Assembly (NCBI RefSeq): GCF_958979055.1
Contig: NC_084889.1
Coordinates: 15,206,761-15,270,760 of the forward strand
Origin: Alnus glutinosa
Lineage: Eukaryota > Streptophyta > Magnoliopsida > Fagales > Betulaceae
DNA length: 64,000 nt
Direction: 5' to 3'
A model generated the notes under the pieces. It saw only the letters and a list, made by a program, of their open reading frames with translations, was not told the origin of the DNA and did no database searches. This document shows positions 1 through 11,381 of the stretch, one piece after another; the first letter of the stretch is position 1, and every line of letters begins with the position of its first letter. Made by a program: the position numbers and the translations under genes.

Positions 1-1300
1 TAATACAAACTCCAAAACGTTCAAAGTAATTCTAAACATAATTTATAAGTTGCCTACAATCACAAACTGATCAAGTCCAACTGATAAAACCATATAAACA
101 GTGTTTACATCATTTTCAAACTTCAACATTCTACCTACATTGAAAAGAATACTAATACTGTATGTCACGACAGTCACTCATGCGAATCATGCGAATCATC
201 GTCTTGAGACGAGGGCGCGACACCTACATTAGTGGTTCAAATAAAATGTGTTACGCAATTTTATATATATAAAGGAAACTAGTAACGATACACATTACAT
301 TTTCAACCGTATAATGAAAAAGAAAAATCACACTTTGTTAATTAGTTAATCATGTTAGCAGCTAACCTGGTCGACTGGCTACTGAAGATGTGACGACCCG
401 TTTTTTTTTTTTTTTTGAAAACGTACAAACGAATCTTCACAGTGGCACGACTACATGTCGCTCAGCCAACATATGACATATGTCCCATAACATGCACCTG
501 ATAATCAGAGTTACATTTAACAGCGGAATATAGTAATCAATGTGCAGCGGAACACATATCATAAGCGGATATACATCTAATATACAACAGTTAATTACAA
601 CAAGAGCCATTTACAAGTCTATCTATTTAAGACTTATATAACATATTACACTAATTACATTCTAAAATATAGGCTTAACAAATACATGTGTCATGTAGGA
701 CCCGAGCCATAGATAAAATACTCAAAATGCGAACTACCCATGAATCCGTGACTTATGACTGTCGTGATGTGCTCAAATCATAGTATCCCATACGCTAGGT
801 GGACAAGTCAATATCTATATCCGCAGAACCTGCAACCAAAGCATCAATGTCTGCACAGTTTCGGGGGTTGCCGCATCTGTACAGGTGGAATTATGAGCCC
901 GCTGTCTTAGCATAAATAAATACACTAAGGCCTCAGAGGTATACTATTTACTGAGTTTTCGCAAAGAACCAACTTTTCATTTCTAGTCATGCGTACACTA
1001 TAACAGCCACCAATTTTATAAGCTTTTGTTTGAAAACCCCCATAGCTGATATAGCGAACACCGACTACTAGAAAACATTTAAACATACTAGGCAGCTAAG
1101 ATTATACGTAGAAGTTCTGTTATAGAAAACAATGGCATTTAAATCATGCAACCATCCGATACCAATATACACAAGTTCTTTTTTTATCAAGACTCTTATG
1201 CATACTAATACGTCTAGCAAAACTACAATATACTTATCATGAAAACATCATACAATTTAAGCAATGTTATGCATGCTCATGATAGTCTTCTTATTCATTG

Positions 1301-1408
1301 TGAGCCTTACGTTCTCTTTGTTATTATGAGCCTTACGCTCTCTTTCATTATTATGAGCCTTACGCTCTCTTCGTTATTATGAGCCTTACGCTCTCTTTCA
1401 TTATTATG
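1301..1408. repeat. 26-27 bp tandem repeat, 4 copies, inside the solo LTR
   Basis: TGAGCCTTACGCTCTCTTT followed by an ATTATTA-type spacer repeats four times, starting at about 1301, 1327, 1354 and 1380. The LTR at 54715-57256 has an analogous run of CCTTTGGCTTCC-type motifs at about 56450-56610, so short internal repeats seem to be a trait of this LTR family. Confidence 0.8.
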
Positions 1409-3178
1409 TGTTCATGCTTTATGCTTTACAATTCAAACTCTATACTCCTATTCTTCGCAAATCATGCTTTCTGACTCTATATTCCTATTCTTTGCAAATC
1501 ATGCTTTCTTCAAATACCATGAACCAATCAACATGAAATTTCATCATTCTTCTTTGCATAATTAAATCCCAACTGCAACACACTTTCAGATACTTAAAAT
1601 CAATTCAAAACCTTTCATTCATGCATCATTTTGTAACATCATTGATATTTCAACATAATTGAAACTACTTAAAACATCCAAAACATACATGTTAACATAT
1701 CGTTGGTTCAGTAAGAAAATCATATATCATTTGCATTGCTATAAAATACATAAAAATATCTTTTCTCAGTGAGTAGAATACTCACCTTGGCTACGCGAAT
1801 ATTAAGCACTAGGTCTCCTAGACACCACCTTGCAATGTATCACTGTGGAATAACACATTGTACTATTTAGCACTTTAAATAATTAACACCCTAATTAGCA
1901 CTTGAATCGCTTAAGGCTAAACCGTTGAAAAACCCATAATATTTTTAAGGGTTCCAAACGTCTACCTATAAATTTTAGACACTATCTAAAACTCAAACAA
2001 TACTTACCAGAAGTATTTACTGAGAATTAGATATTAAAATTACTAACCCGCAATTAATTTTACAAAACCGTAAATTATTTTCACTAACACTTATAATAAT
2101 ATTAGCCCTAAGATTATATTCACTAATCTCTAGATTATTTTTCACTAACATTTTCTCAATATCATTAACTCTAATATTATTTTCATTCATCTTTTACAAT
2201 AATTATTAACTTATTAACTTAAATCATTAACACATTTAAAATAACATTAGCCCTTAAGAAAATCTTATGGTTAACCTTACAAATACTATTTAAACTAAAT
2301 ACCCATAATTATTTATTTTTAATAACATTAGAACCTATTCCCATAAATACCTATTTTTTTACAAAACCCAAAACTAATTTGGGGGTTAATCATCACTATA
2401 ATCATAATTAATCCACAAATTAACAATATAAGTTTTAAACACTTAAAAACCCTAAATTAATTTTACCCTTCAAATTAGAGTTTCCAATCTTATACCAAAA
2501 TCACCAAAACGCTACTCCAATCATAATATTATTAACCCAATAGCATTAACTCTACATAAAAACTCAATTAAAATTAAATACCCAAAAGTTAGGATTTTTT
2601 GAAAACTTACCAAAACTTGCCCAAACGAAATCCAACACTAGAGAAGTGTTTAGGAAGCTCTAAACCGTGCAAATCCTAAAGAATTAACAAGATTAAACTC
2701 CACATTTTAAGATTTAACTCAAAATCTCAAATGACAAGAGTTTAACGTTTTACCTCAAACTAATCAGTAGAAACATAGATCGGACTTCGTAGATCACGTT
2801 TTCGAAATCAAATTTGAGTTTGGACGGTTGGATCTTCGTAGATCACAGTTTTCCATAAAAACCCATAGAAGAAAGTGAGTAAACTAAAAAAAGAAGACTC
2901 CCGGAGCCTTGGCCATTCGGCCTTTCTTAATTTTAATGGCCGCGTGGCCATTGTGGTGTGAAGGGCGAATGCCCTTCACTTTTTTTTCTTTTAGGAACGT
3001 GGGGCGACCTGTGCCCCACGTCTATCCTTTCATTTTTTTTTTTTGTTTTCATCTTTTACTTCTTTTATTCTTTGTCTTATTTGTCTTTTAGTTTATCTTT
3101 TAGCTTAGACTTTTTCTTTTTCTTCTTTTAATGGCCGACAGTTTTGTTGTCCAATTCATTATTCAATCTCTTTTATTT

Positions 3179-3524
3179 GAGTTCGTCTATCCGTAGGACG
3201 AGAGTCAGACGCTCGTCCGACTCTCGTCCTACGTGGCATAAAAATATAATATATTATATATTATTATATTAAAAAAAAAAAAAAAAAAAAGCCAGCAAAA
3301 GCCAGCACGCGTGAGCTTTCCCTTTCCCCCCAATTCTTCCCCCAAATGCCCTAACATTTTCAAAAACGCTGCTGGGCTGCTCTGTCTCCCTCTCCAATCC
3401 GGCAACGCCCATTGACACAAGCCACGCCCACAGACCAAAAAAGCACCGCCCACCACCAACCACTTCCTCACTGAACGCACCGGCGACGCCCACCCACGGC
3501 ACCAGCTCGAAATCCGACGACGCC
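3179..3524 (+). repeat. Left terminal inverted repeat of the Pack-MULE
   Basis: It pairs with 8067-8434 in reverse complement with few differences: a short duplicated CTCCAATCCGGCA block on the right and poly-A/T length changes. The inner end is GC-rich, at about AATCCG. The low divergence of the two TIRs suggests a fairly recent insertion. Confidence 0.85.
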
Positions 3525-4498
3525 CATCGACACAGGCCGCGCCACAGTCCAAAAATCGACCGGCCGAACGCCACCCACGGCACCAGCTCAGAGTCTCACT
3601 AACCATACGTCGTGTACGGGTAAGAAGAAGGTATGTATACATGTTTACATATCGATTTGATTTGTGTTACGGTTTTTGTTTTGATTTGGATTTGATTTTC
3701 TTTAAGGAATAGCTGAATTCGAGCGTTCTGATTTTTCATTTTCCTCCCATTTCCCAAATCTCCACCGTCCCCCTCCCCCACCGACGGACCACCGGCCACC
3801 AAGACAAAGGGCCTACCAACCGAGCGCTGCCAACCAAGACGAACGGTCTTCTGACCAGCCGGCCGACACCGTCCCTCCCCTCTCTCTCTTTGACTTATTA
3901 TTCATGGGTTTTTGAAGTGATTGGCTAAGCAACTGGGATATCGAAATCATTTTTGATGTCCAGTGGAAAGAAAAATAATATTAATGAGCGGAAAAATCTG
4001 GATTAAACGTAGATTAAGGAAATTATTTTGCTGTGTCGAGTTTTGTTGTCTTTGTTAATTTCATTCCATGCTTTGTTTGGTTGCTTGGAAAATGTGAATG
4101 ACAAATTTTGGTGTATGGAATCTTGTGGGTTTTGTTACTTTTATGATTTTCTTGATTCTGTGATGATTATATAAGCTGCTTTTCCTTATTATTTGATTAT
4201 TTTAAGCTGTTTGATTTGTTCATCTGTTATGGTGCGTTTTCGATTTCCTTTTCTTTCTTTTTTCAATTGTTGTTTGAAGCTGTTGTCCTTCGTTTGCACT
4301 AGATTTGGCCATTTTCACTTTGCTTGGTTGGCATTTAGAGTGACTATTGTTGCTTTTGAAGGCATTTTGCTGACAGAAAGAAGTACTGCTCGGTGCTTGC
4401 CCAACAACACCATTGAGTTCTTTTAATTTTTAGTAAAAAAAAAAATTAGTGAAATTATTTATACTTTGTTGTGAGCTGTTTTACTGGTTTTGTTTCAG

Positions 4499-4744
4499 AT
4501 AACTGGAGTGTAAAGGCCATTCACAGAAAGACCACCGAAACTGGCCGAATGAGGTACCTTCATCACATGCCTCGCAGGTTCAAGACCAATTTTAGAGGAG
4601 GTAAATTATTATTGGCTATTTGCTTATATATTATATGCTCTTGAGTTTGTTGATATGTTTTGGCTAAATGATTGGTTATCTTCTGTGTATGTTTAGGTAC
4701 GCAAGATACTCAAAAGGAACAAGGGAACATCTGCGGCCACTTGA
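4499..4744 (+). pseudogene. RPL37: Captured fragment of 60S ribosomal protein L37 gene (exons 2-3)
   Basis: After a good acceptor (TTTGTTTCAG, ending 4498) the exon reads [20 protein letters not shown] and continues [13 protein letters not shown] to 4600, followed by a GT donor. This matches the C-terminal half of eukaryotic L37, a zinc-ribbon protein of the large ribosomal subunit. A second acceptor (TTTAG, 4696) leads to an exon starting GTQ; the family's C-terminal end (NKGTSAAT then stop) follows only after a one-base frame change, ending at 4744. The first exon, with the Met start and zinc-binding cysteines, is absent. Introns are kept, so capture was at the DNA level as in other Pack-MULEs. 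Substitutions at normally constant sites (R to H, V to M) and the frameshift indicate loss of function. Confidence 0.85.
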
Positions 4745-5656
4745 AATTTGGAAGTGCATGCTGCCTTTTTTTTCTTTCTTTTTTTTTTTTTTTTTCTTTT
4801 TTAAATTTATTCCGGAATTGTCAAATAAAGTTTTGAATTATTGTATGAGTGTTACTTCAATTTATCTTGGAGTTATCTCTGTTTAAATTTTGATAATCAA
4901 TGATAATTTCTTTGAACTAGTCTGTCTTGTGTGTTCATGAATAGGTTTTCGGTTATCTTGAGAAGTTGTGCTTGATATGATTATTTCATGTCTGTTGCAT
5001 AATATTTTTGGTTGAGACTCGGTATATTTTGAGTGTGTATGCAGAATTGGGCGAAGAGAACAAATGTAATGGACATATTTGTCAATCTCAAGAAACTAAA
5101 AAAAAAGAAACCAAAGAACAAAAAAAATCACCTACACAATCAACAATTTGGATGAATAGGAGCTATGATAACTTTAAGGTAAAATTTTGGCTGTCTATAT
5201 GAAACTGATTTCTCTCCTCGCAAAAGTGCCCTTAAAATGGCCTCACATACTTCATTGCAATACATAAGTGTCCATCTATACTTTCAAGCCAAATTCATTC
5301 ATCCCTAACCATATCTATACTTTTAAATAATCACATTCCTAACAATTTTAAATAATGTCCACAAATTCATTCATCCCTAACCATTCCATAACTGCAATAT
5401 ATGCAAAAAAATAAAAAAAAAATTATTGAAAACATATACCTTCAACATATCATTCCACAGAGAAGCTGATTTAGTACTTGAACAAATATTATTGAAAACA
5501 AAAAATAAATAAAAAAAAGGAGAGTAGCAATTCACCCAGGAAACAAAAACACTATTTGTTATCCATTTTCAAGCCATCACTGGCAACTAACATGATGTTG
5601 ATTATATTACAAAACAAGTAAATATGAAGAAACATCACAAAGAACAATGTACATGC

Positions 5657-5861
5657 CTCATACATGACACTAACAACTTCAACATTATCACAAGCTGGAT
5701 CATATTCTTCCTGTGCTATTCTTGCTTTGATCTTTCTCAAGTGCTCAGTTACCCTTTCCTCATTAAGACTTCGTAACACATCAAGAAGGGGACTAATGCA
5801 ACTCTGCTCATACTCCATATTGTATGTCTCTAGGACTTGATAGTGCTGAGAGATGCACGGA
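5657..5861 (-). pseudogene. Captured single exon of an unidentified host gene
   Basis: On the minus strand a TTTTTAG acceptor leads into an open exon containing SPLLDVLRSLNEERVTEHLR and, further on, KIKARIAQEEYDPACDN, ending VSVMYEAC if read through. The expected donor after TATGAG is GCATGT instead of GTATGT, so the splice site seems mutated. The composition (charged, helical, no low complexity) looks like a real conserved protein and not chance coding. I could not name the family. It lies in the Pack-MULE, downstream on the same strand of the FAR1-type fragment, and could be a separate capture. Confidence 0.5.
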
Positions 5862-6046
5862 CTAAAAACAAGCATTAAAGTAGACAACATGCTTTTCCTC
5901 ATCACTTACAATTAAAATTTTACATTTTCCTCTTATTCCTGTTCTTTTGCATCTACCTCTCTTTCAACAGAACATATTGACTGTGAATTCATGAAGCTCT
6001 GAAACAAATATTACTCAATATTAAATACTTTTAAAGGAAATGTCAT

Positions 6047-6667
6047 TTAAAAGGTAATATTACTTGAGCTTGAGCTACTAATTGTTTGAGAAGGCTTGCA
6101 AAAGCTATTACTTGAGCTGGATTGTCTTTTGCCTTGACGAGCACATCCTAGACTGATGTAATGTACATTTTCATCTTTATTCTTTTTCTTCTTCTTCTGT
6201 ACCACACCAAAACCCTCTTGCTTTGCATAACTCCTATAATACTCATGAAGTTCCTCTATGGAGCCAAATAGCATCCCTTCCTTAGGTTCCTCAACATTTT
6301 TAACTTCATATATGAGCTTCAGCTTGGAACTGCAATTGTCCACACCATCTTTCAATTGTTCATCAGCTACAGTTTCTACTTCATCTTCATCTATGGGCTT
6401 CAGTTTGGAACTGCAATTGTCCGCACCATCTTTCAACTGTTCATCAGCTACAGTTTCTATTTCATCTATATCAACATAAATAAAACATTAAGTTCTTTTA
6501 ACTTTCACTCTACTACGATATGTTACAAAAATTAAAAGTAAGAATTAAAGGCCCAATATACCGCTTTCGAGGTCTATTTGGATGGGCACAACATCATGAA
6601 ATTGTTCATGTATCAACGAACAATCTTCTTCGCATTGTGAATTCAAGGTTGATTGCTCAAAGTCCAT
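6047..6667 (-). CDS. Truncated FAR1/FRS-type protein captured in the Pack-MULE (2 exons)
   Basis: Exon 1 runs 6667-6562 (starts MDFEQSTLNS; 35 codons plus 1 base) and exon 2 runs 6465-6047. The GT donor and TATAG acceptor join in phase 1, giving an open frame of about 174 residues. Residues ~95-150 match the start of the FAR1 DNA-binding domain (PF03101): GMLFGSIEELHEYYRSYAKQ, then EGFGVVQKKKKK and HYISLGCARQGK. The rest of that domain (the C/H zinc-binding half) and the MULE-derived and SWIM domains of full FRS proteins are missing; the frame ends in a serine-rich tail. A block ETVADEQLKDG...NCSSKLK is tandemly duplicated in the N-terminal part. Full FAR1/FHY3 proteins are transcription factors derived from MULE transposases; this short product could at most be a partial DNA-binding peptide. 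Expression is unknown. Confidence 0.65.
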
Positions 6668-7082
6668 CTAAGAGTTATTCCGCATAAAAAGTTTAATCAA
6701 TCAATTGTATTTAGTCACTTGAGTGAATATAAAGCATATGATAGAAACTAAAAATATATACATATAAATAATACATATCAAATAAAGCAGCACAATCTTA
6801 ATTAACAAAAAAGGATAAAAAATGGAAGCCTCATTCCACAATCATAAAGGAGAAGTTAATATACCATCATCTGTAATTTATTTTTACACTACTTGAACAA
6901 AATTTAAGAAAAATTTCAGAAAAAACACTAACCACATGATGACACAAACCCAAAAAAAATCTCACGTACCCATGTACCAAAAATCAGAGACTAAGAACAA
7001 AAATCCAATTAAAAAATCTTGCTCAAGAGAACACAAAAAAAATGTAAAATCGTTTTGCAATGAAATGAGAGCAGCTTATAAT

Positions 7083-7985
7083 CATCATATTTTAGTGTTT
7101 AGAGCAAGTAACACCAATCCAAGGAAAAAAATGTTTCTAAAAAAAAAAAACCAGCCCCATATTCATAAACCAAAAAAAAAAAAAAAATTGCAGAGAAAAA
7201 AAATCTAACTTTCAAGAACAAAAATAAATCATTATATTTTAGTGTTTAGAGCAAGTAACACCAATCCAAGGAAAACAATGTATTGTTTCTAAAAAAAAAA
7301 ACCAGCCCCATATTCATAAACCAAAAAAAAAAAAAAATGGCAGAGAAAAAAAATCTAACCTTCAAGAACAAAAATAAATCATTATATTTTAGTGTTTAGA
7401 GCAAGTAACACTAATCCAAGGAAAACAATCTATTGTTTCTAAAAAAAAAAAACCAGCCCCATATTCATAAACCAAAAAAAAAAAAATTGCAGAAAAAAAA
7501 ATCTAACCTTCAAGAACAAAAATAAATCATTATATTTTAGTGTTTAGAGCAAGTAACACCAATCCAAGGAAAACAATGTATTGTTTCTAAAAAAAAAAAA
7601 CCAGCCCCATATTCATAAACCAAAAAAAAAAAAAAAAATTGCAGAGAAAAAAAATCTAACCTTCAAGAACAAAAATAAATCATTATATTTTAGTGTTTAG
7701 AGCAAGTAACACCAATCCAAGGAAAACAATCTATTGTTTCTTAAAAAAAAAAAAACCAGCCCCATATTCATAAACCAAAAAAAAAAAAATTTGCAGAAAA
7801 AAAAAATCTAACCTTCAAGAACAAAAATAAAAAAATCATCATATTTTAGTACCAATCCAAGGAAAACAATCTGTTGTTTCTAAAAAAAAAAAAAAAAAAC
7901 CAGCCCCATATTCATAAACAAAAAAAAAAAAAAAATTGCAGAAAAAAAAATCTAACCTTCAAGAACAAAAATAAATCACAAGCAT
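7083..7985. repeat. ~150-bp tandem repeat, 6 copies, inside the Pack-MULE
   Basis: The unit contains CACCAATCCAAGG, then CCAGCCCCATATTCATAAAC, poly-A runs and AACCTTCAAGAAC. The landmark CACCAATCC recurs at about 7112, 7259, 7409, 7558, 7710 and 7851 (spacing 141-152 bp). Copies differ mostly in poly-A length. No coding potential was seen. Confidence 0.9.
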
Positions 7986-8066
7986 CAATAACTTCAAAAA
8001 CTCATGAAAAATCAGTCAGAGAGAGACGGACCGTAGAGAGTCAGTTGGCCCGTTCGTCTTAATGGA

Positions 8067-8306
8067 CGGATTTCGTGCTGGTGCCGTGGGTGGGTGTCGT
8101 CGGTGCGTTCGGTGAGGAAGTGGTTGGTGGTGGGCGGTGCTTTTTTGGTCTGTGGGTGTGGCTTGTGTCAATGGGCGTTGCCGGATTGGAGATGCCGGAT
8201 TGGAGAGGGAGACAGAGCAGCCCAGCAGCCTGTTTGAAAATGTTAGGGCATTGGGGGGGAAGAATTGGGGGGAAAGGGAAAGCTCACGCGTGCTGGCTTT
8301 TGTTGG

Positions 8307-8348
<42 letters not shown>

Positions 8349-8434
8349 ATAATATATAATATATTATATTTTTATGCCACGTAGGACGAGAGTCGGACGA
8401 GCGTCTGACTCTCGTCCTACGGATAGACGAACTC
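8067..8434 (-). repeat. Right terminal inverted repeat of the Pack-MULE
   Basis: This is the reverse complement of 3179-3524. It contains a long poly-T run (about 8309-8342) and ends CGGATAGACGAACTC, followed by the 9-bp duplication CTTTTATTT. Confidence 0.85.
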
Positions 8435-8784
8435 CTTTTATTTGGTTAGTTTCTCTCTCTTCATTTATCTTTTATTATCTTTATTCTATTATTTCTATCT
8501 CTTTTCCTACTTATTTTCTTTTCTATTTCTATTTCTAATTTTTCTATTTTTCTATTTTTTTTTCATGGCCACTATTTACAAGTCCATAGATTAAAAATAA
8601 AACACTTTGTTTTATTTTAACACACTAAATAGACTTATTTTTATTTAATCCTGATAAACCCATTTTATAAACTTTAGTCTTTAAAAATATTCTTGCATTT
8701 TAAATTCACCTAATTAAGTTTAATTAATTATTTACTTAAATTTATACTTTAATTATTAAATAATGTCATGGACATTACAGAAGA

Positions 8785-9102
8785 TCTCACCCTCACAACA
8801 TTAGGTGACTCTGTGTCTTGAGCAGCCGAAGTGTTGCCCGTTGCTGCATTAGAGGCAACAAGATTTTTTATCATCTTCTTCATATCTGCTATCACTTGAT
8901 CTTGTGCTGCCATCCATTCATTCATGATTCTCTTCTCTTCCTGCAGTTCATGCATTTGTGCCATCATTGAATTCATTCGAGAGACTAATGTAGCATCTTG
9001 GGACAAGCTTGATGTTGATGCAGATGAGCGAGAAGTGGGTCTAATCGGTAGTGGCCCAAGCCCTGTTCTATGAACATGGCCCGAGTATTCCAGTCTACCC
9101 AT
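8785..9102 (-). pseudogene. CACTA-derived coiled-coil protein fragment, copy A, cut by the LTR
   Basis: The minus-strand frame includes RMNSMMAQMHELQEEKRIMN and AAQDQVIADMKKMIKNL, a heptad-rich coiled coil typical of the C-terminal part of the second (TNPA-like) protein of plant CACTA elements. The solo LTR enters at 8784 and truncates the frame. Copy B (49729-50046) keeps the uninterrupted end (SSVASQPG then stop). The frame upstream of the coiled coil runs into the GC-rich repeat. Confidence 0.55.
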
Positions 9103-9475
9103 TTCCTGGCAAGTGTATCATCTTCGGCGCCACCCCTAGGGCCACCCCCGTACCAATTTTAGGATGGCACGAAAGCTACCGCCAAGGGCTGGGGGGTGGC
9201 ACGCGGCCACCCATAGTGGCCAGGGGTGGCTGCGTGGCCACCCAGAAATGGGTGTAGGGGTGGCTCGAAAACCACACCTAGGGGCCGATGGTGGCCTTCG
9301 GGCTACCCCAAGGGGCCCTAGGGGTGGCTGCGCGGCATAGGCCGGACCCTTAGGGGTGGCCCGAAAGCCACCCCCAGGAGCTAGGGGGTGGCGCATGGCC
9401 TCCCTAGGGGCCAGGGCTAGACGAGGCCACCCCCAGGGGTCAGCGAGTGGCCCGCGGCCACCCTCAAACCTTTTT
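9101..9475. repeat. GC-rich GGGGTGGC/GCCACCCC minisatellite inside the CACTA element
   Basis: Degenerate units of about 60 bp are built on AGGGGTGGCCCGAAAGCCAC and CCCCTAGGGGCCAGG. Base composition (about 70% GC) is far from the surrounding AT-rich DNA. Open frames through it are a by-product of the repeat. The duplicate is at 50080-50415. Confidence 0.8.
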
Positions 9476-9479
9476 TTTT

Positions 9480-10181
9480 TTCTTCAATTTTTTTTAAAAA
9501 TAATTAAAAATAAAATGTTAATTCGAAAATAAAAAAATATAATAAAAAATAATATTTTAAGATGATGTGGAGAAAATGCTGACATGGCACTAACAGAGGT
9601 TGTGAAAATGGACAGAAAAATCACTGAATGACTTACTTCAAATTCGCGAAAAACTTAGGCAACGAATGTTGAAAAAAGAAGTAGTGAACTCTGCTTATTT
9701 AAAAAGGCATTTGGACTCAGGGATGTATAATACATTTACCATAATAAATGTATAGAGGTTGTTCACAAACTCGGGCTTGAATTCTGCTTTGATCACACAT
9801 TGAAAAATTTAATAACCTAGCTTGAGCTCTAGTTGAGCCGAGCATGTCGAGTAACCTGGCACGGCTTGAATGACATTTTCAACAAGCTCGAGCTCACCCG
9901 AGTTTTATATGAGTCGAGCTTGAATACATACTTCATAGATCGGCTGTAGTTCGAGATCGGCTATTTAAGCTCAACTCATAAACGAGCGAGTCTTAAAATC
10001 TTAAAGCTCGGCTCGTCTCGATTATAACCCTAAATAGAACTTATGTAGTGCTATATATAGTATACTATATATATAATGGGTTTATACATATATAACATAA
10101 ATAATAAATATAATTATAACTTATATATATAGTAGGGTTTTAGGAAACCGATTAAAAATAAAAGTAATTATAAATGGAGTC
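9480..10181. other. Non-coding CACTA interior: GAGCTCGAG-rich repeat and TATA-rich tract
   Basis: No gene is visible. About 9760-10030 is a dispersed repeat rich in GAGCTCGAG/CTCGAGCT words (a similar patch lies at 41870-41980). About 10040-10135 is a CTATATATAGTATACTATATA tract like that in 33400-35500. Copy B (50420-51220) has about 165 extra bases here. Confidence 0.6.
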
Positions 10182-10186
10182 GTTTT

Positions 10187-11381
10187 TGAAAAATAAAATA
10201 ATGACTTCTAAATAACCAAGTGTGTGTTTGTGTGCAACAAAATATTTTAAATGCAGAATTTAAAAGAGAGAAGATGTTTGTTGACGAAGTGGAAACACTA
10301 TGAAGAGAAAAACAACTTCGGGGCAGCCAAACCTAGGAAATCCACTATCCAAAAACAAAGCAAGTTACAAAGCACTCATACTTATAAAACAAAGCACTCA
10401 TACTTAACACGAAGCCCATTGTGAACGCTTCCCAACCAAGTCTCCTACTTGAAGGGCTATTTGATGGATTCATTTACCTTAGGGCCAACCCCTAAGATAG
10501 ACTTCACACGAACAAGGAGCACACACTGTCAAGGGCTTGAGAGTTATTGGATCTTCAATTCTCCCTAAACACCCTCTCAAGCTAAGAGAATTCAATACTA
10601 AATTCTATACAAAACACATGCCTAGAGGCCTCTATTTATAGGCCTCAGAAAACCTAATTCTACTCAAAATCGGTGTCCTTTGGGTGGCATCCGGATGGCA
10701 AGCGAAGGGCTTCTGGATGGTCAACAGTTTCCGTGTCTGAAAAGGAATTCTGAAATATCTCGAATTTCTGGTGGCCGTCCTGACGATACTCTCTTTCCGT
10801 TCGGACGGTGGGCCTTTCGGAAGTTTTTATTTACTCTTTAGATATTCAAGTTGTAGGATTTTTTCTTAGCTTTCCAACGACACCAATTTCGTATCAATCT
10901 GATACTCGAGCAGAGAGTTATGATAAAAACACTGAGACGTGTGCATAAATCTTCCTGGAAACCTGAAAAGCGTCCGGACGGTGTTGCCCTTCCGTTCGAA
11001 GGGTTTCTATTTCCTGATCCGTGTGTAAACATGAAATTCAATTTCTACTCAGATTCTGAATAGCTTGACCTAGCGTCCGGACGGTGTTGCCCTGACCTCC
11101 GGACGTTCTTCAACGCTAAAGCTTCTAGACATTGCGGGGTGTCCGGACGCCTTCAATGGCCCGCTCGGACGGTTGCACAGGAATCGACTGTTCTGACTTA
11201 GAAATTGCATGGACTCTTCATGGACATCTTCTTAGAAACTTGTGACCATATGGATGGCATGAAATGAGACACTGTCCATATTACTTAAAGACTCTAAATA
11301 GAACCGATAATCCTGTTAAAAAGCAACCGTTACATAAAGTGTTTTTGTCAACCAGAATGTTGCCAATATAAAATACTAACA
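10187..11381 (-). mobile_element. Copia-type solo LTR, 1195 bp, 5-bp duplication GTTTT
   Basis: Copy B has no such sequence: its GAGTTGTTTTTTTTAAGACG corresponds to both flanks here. The insert ends are TGAAAAAT and CTAACA, flanked by GTTTT at 10182-10186 and 11382-11386. Read on the minus strand it starts TGTTAGTATTTTATATTGGC, a common plant Ty1-copia LTR opening. It was inserted after the segmental duplication. No coding sequence was seen. Confidence 0.75.

Larger units (their letters stand above)
3179..8434. mobile_element. Pack-MULE: Mutator-like element with long TIRs and captured host gene fragments
   Basis: Long inverted repeats (3179 to about 3524, and about 8067 to 8434) start GAGTTCGTCTATCCG and are flanked by a perfect 9-bp duplication, CTTTTATTT, at 3170-3178 and 8435-8443. 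Long TIRs with a 9-bp duplication are diagnostic of Mutator-like elements. No MULE transposase was found inside. The interior instead holds fragments of a ribosomal protein L37 gene (+ strand), a FAR1/FRS-type gene (- strand), an unassigned exon (- strand) and a 150-bp tandem array. It is inserted in the solo LTR 389-8779, which is inserted in the CACTA element, so it is the youngest of the three. Confidence 0.9.
389..8779 (-). mobile_element. Solo LTR (~3.1 kb without its nested MULE), 5-bp target duplication GAAGA
   Basis: The sequence begins TGTGACGACCCG and ends CATTACA, the TG...CA ends of an LTR. It is flanked by GAAGA at 384-388 and 8780-8784, and the unfilled site is seen in the duplicate near 49752 (CTGAAGATCTCACC). 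The first bases resemble the reverse complement of the end of the LTR at 54715-57256, so this copy probably lies in minus orientation. No gag-pol is present. Removing the MULE and its 9-bp duplication leaves about 3126 bp, long for an LTR. The superfamily (Ty3-type likely) is not proven. Confidence 0.75.

Noticed and set aside
1301..1408. Regular short repeats resembling a CRISPR array
   Set aside because: 26-27 bp units are contiguous without unique spacers, and the genome is clearly plant; it is a minisatellite in an LTR.
3229..3642. Long open frames in the MULE terminal inverted repeats (3229-3642 minus, 8075-8349 plus)
   Set aside because: They are the same GC-rich TIR read from both sides, ending in poly-F from poly-T; no domain recognised.
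9136..9396. Pro/Gly-rich frames in the GC minisatellite (also 50064-50391)
   Set aside because: Repeat-driven openness on both strands; no Met start or homology support.
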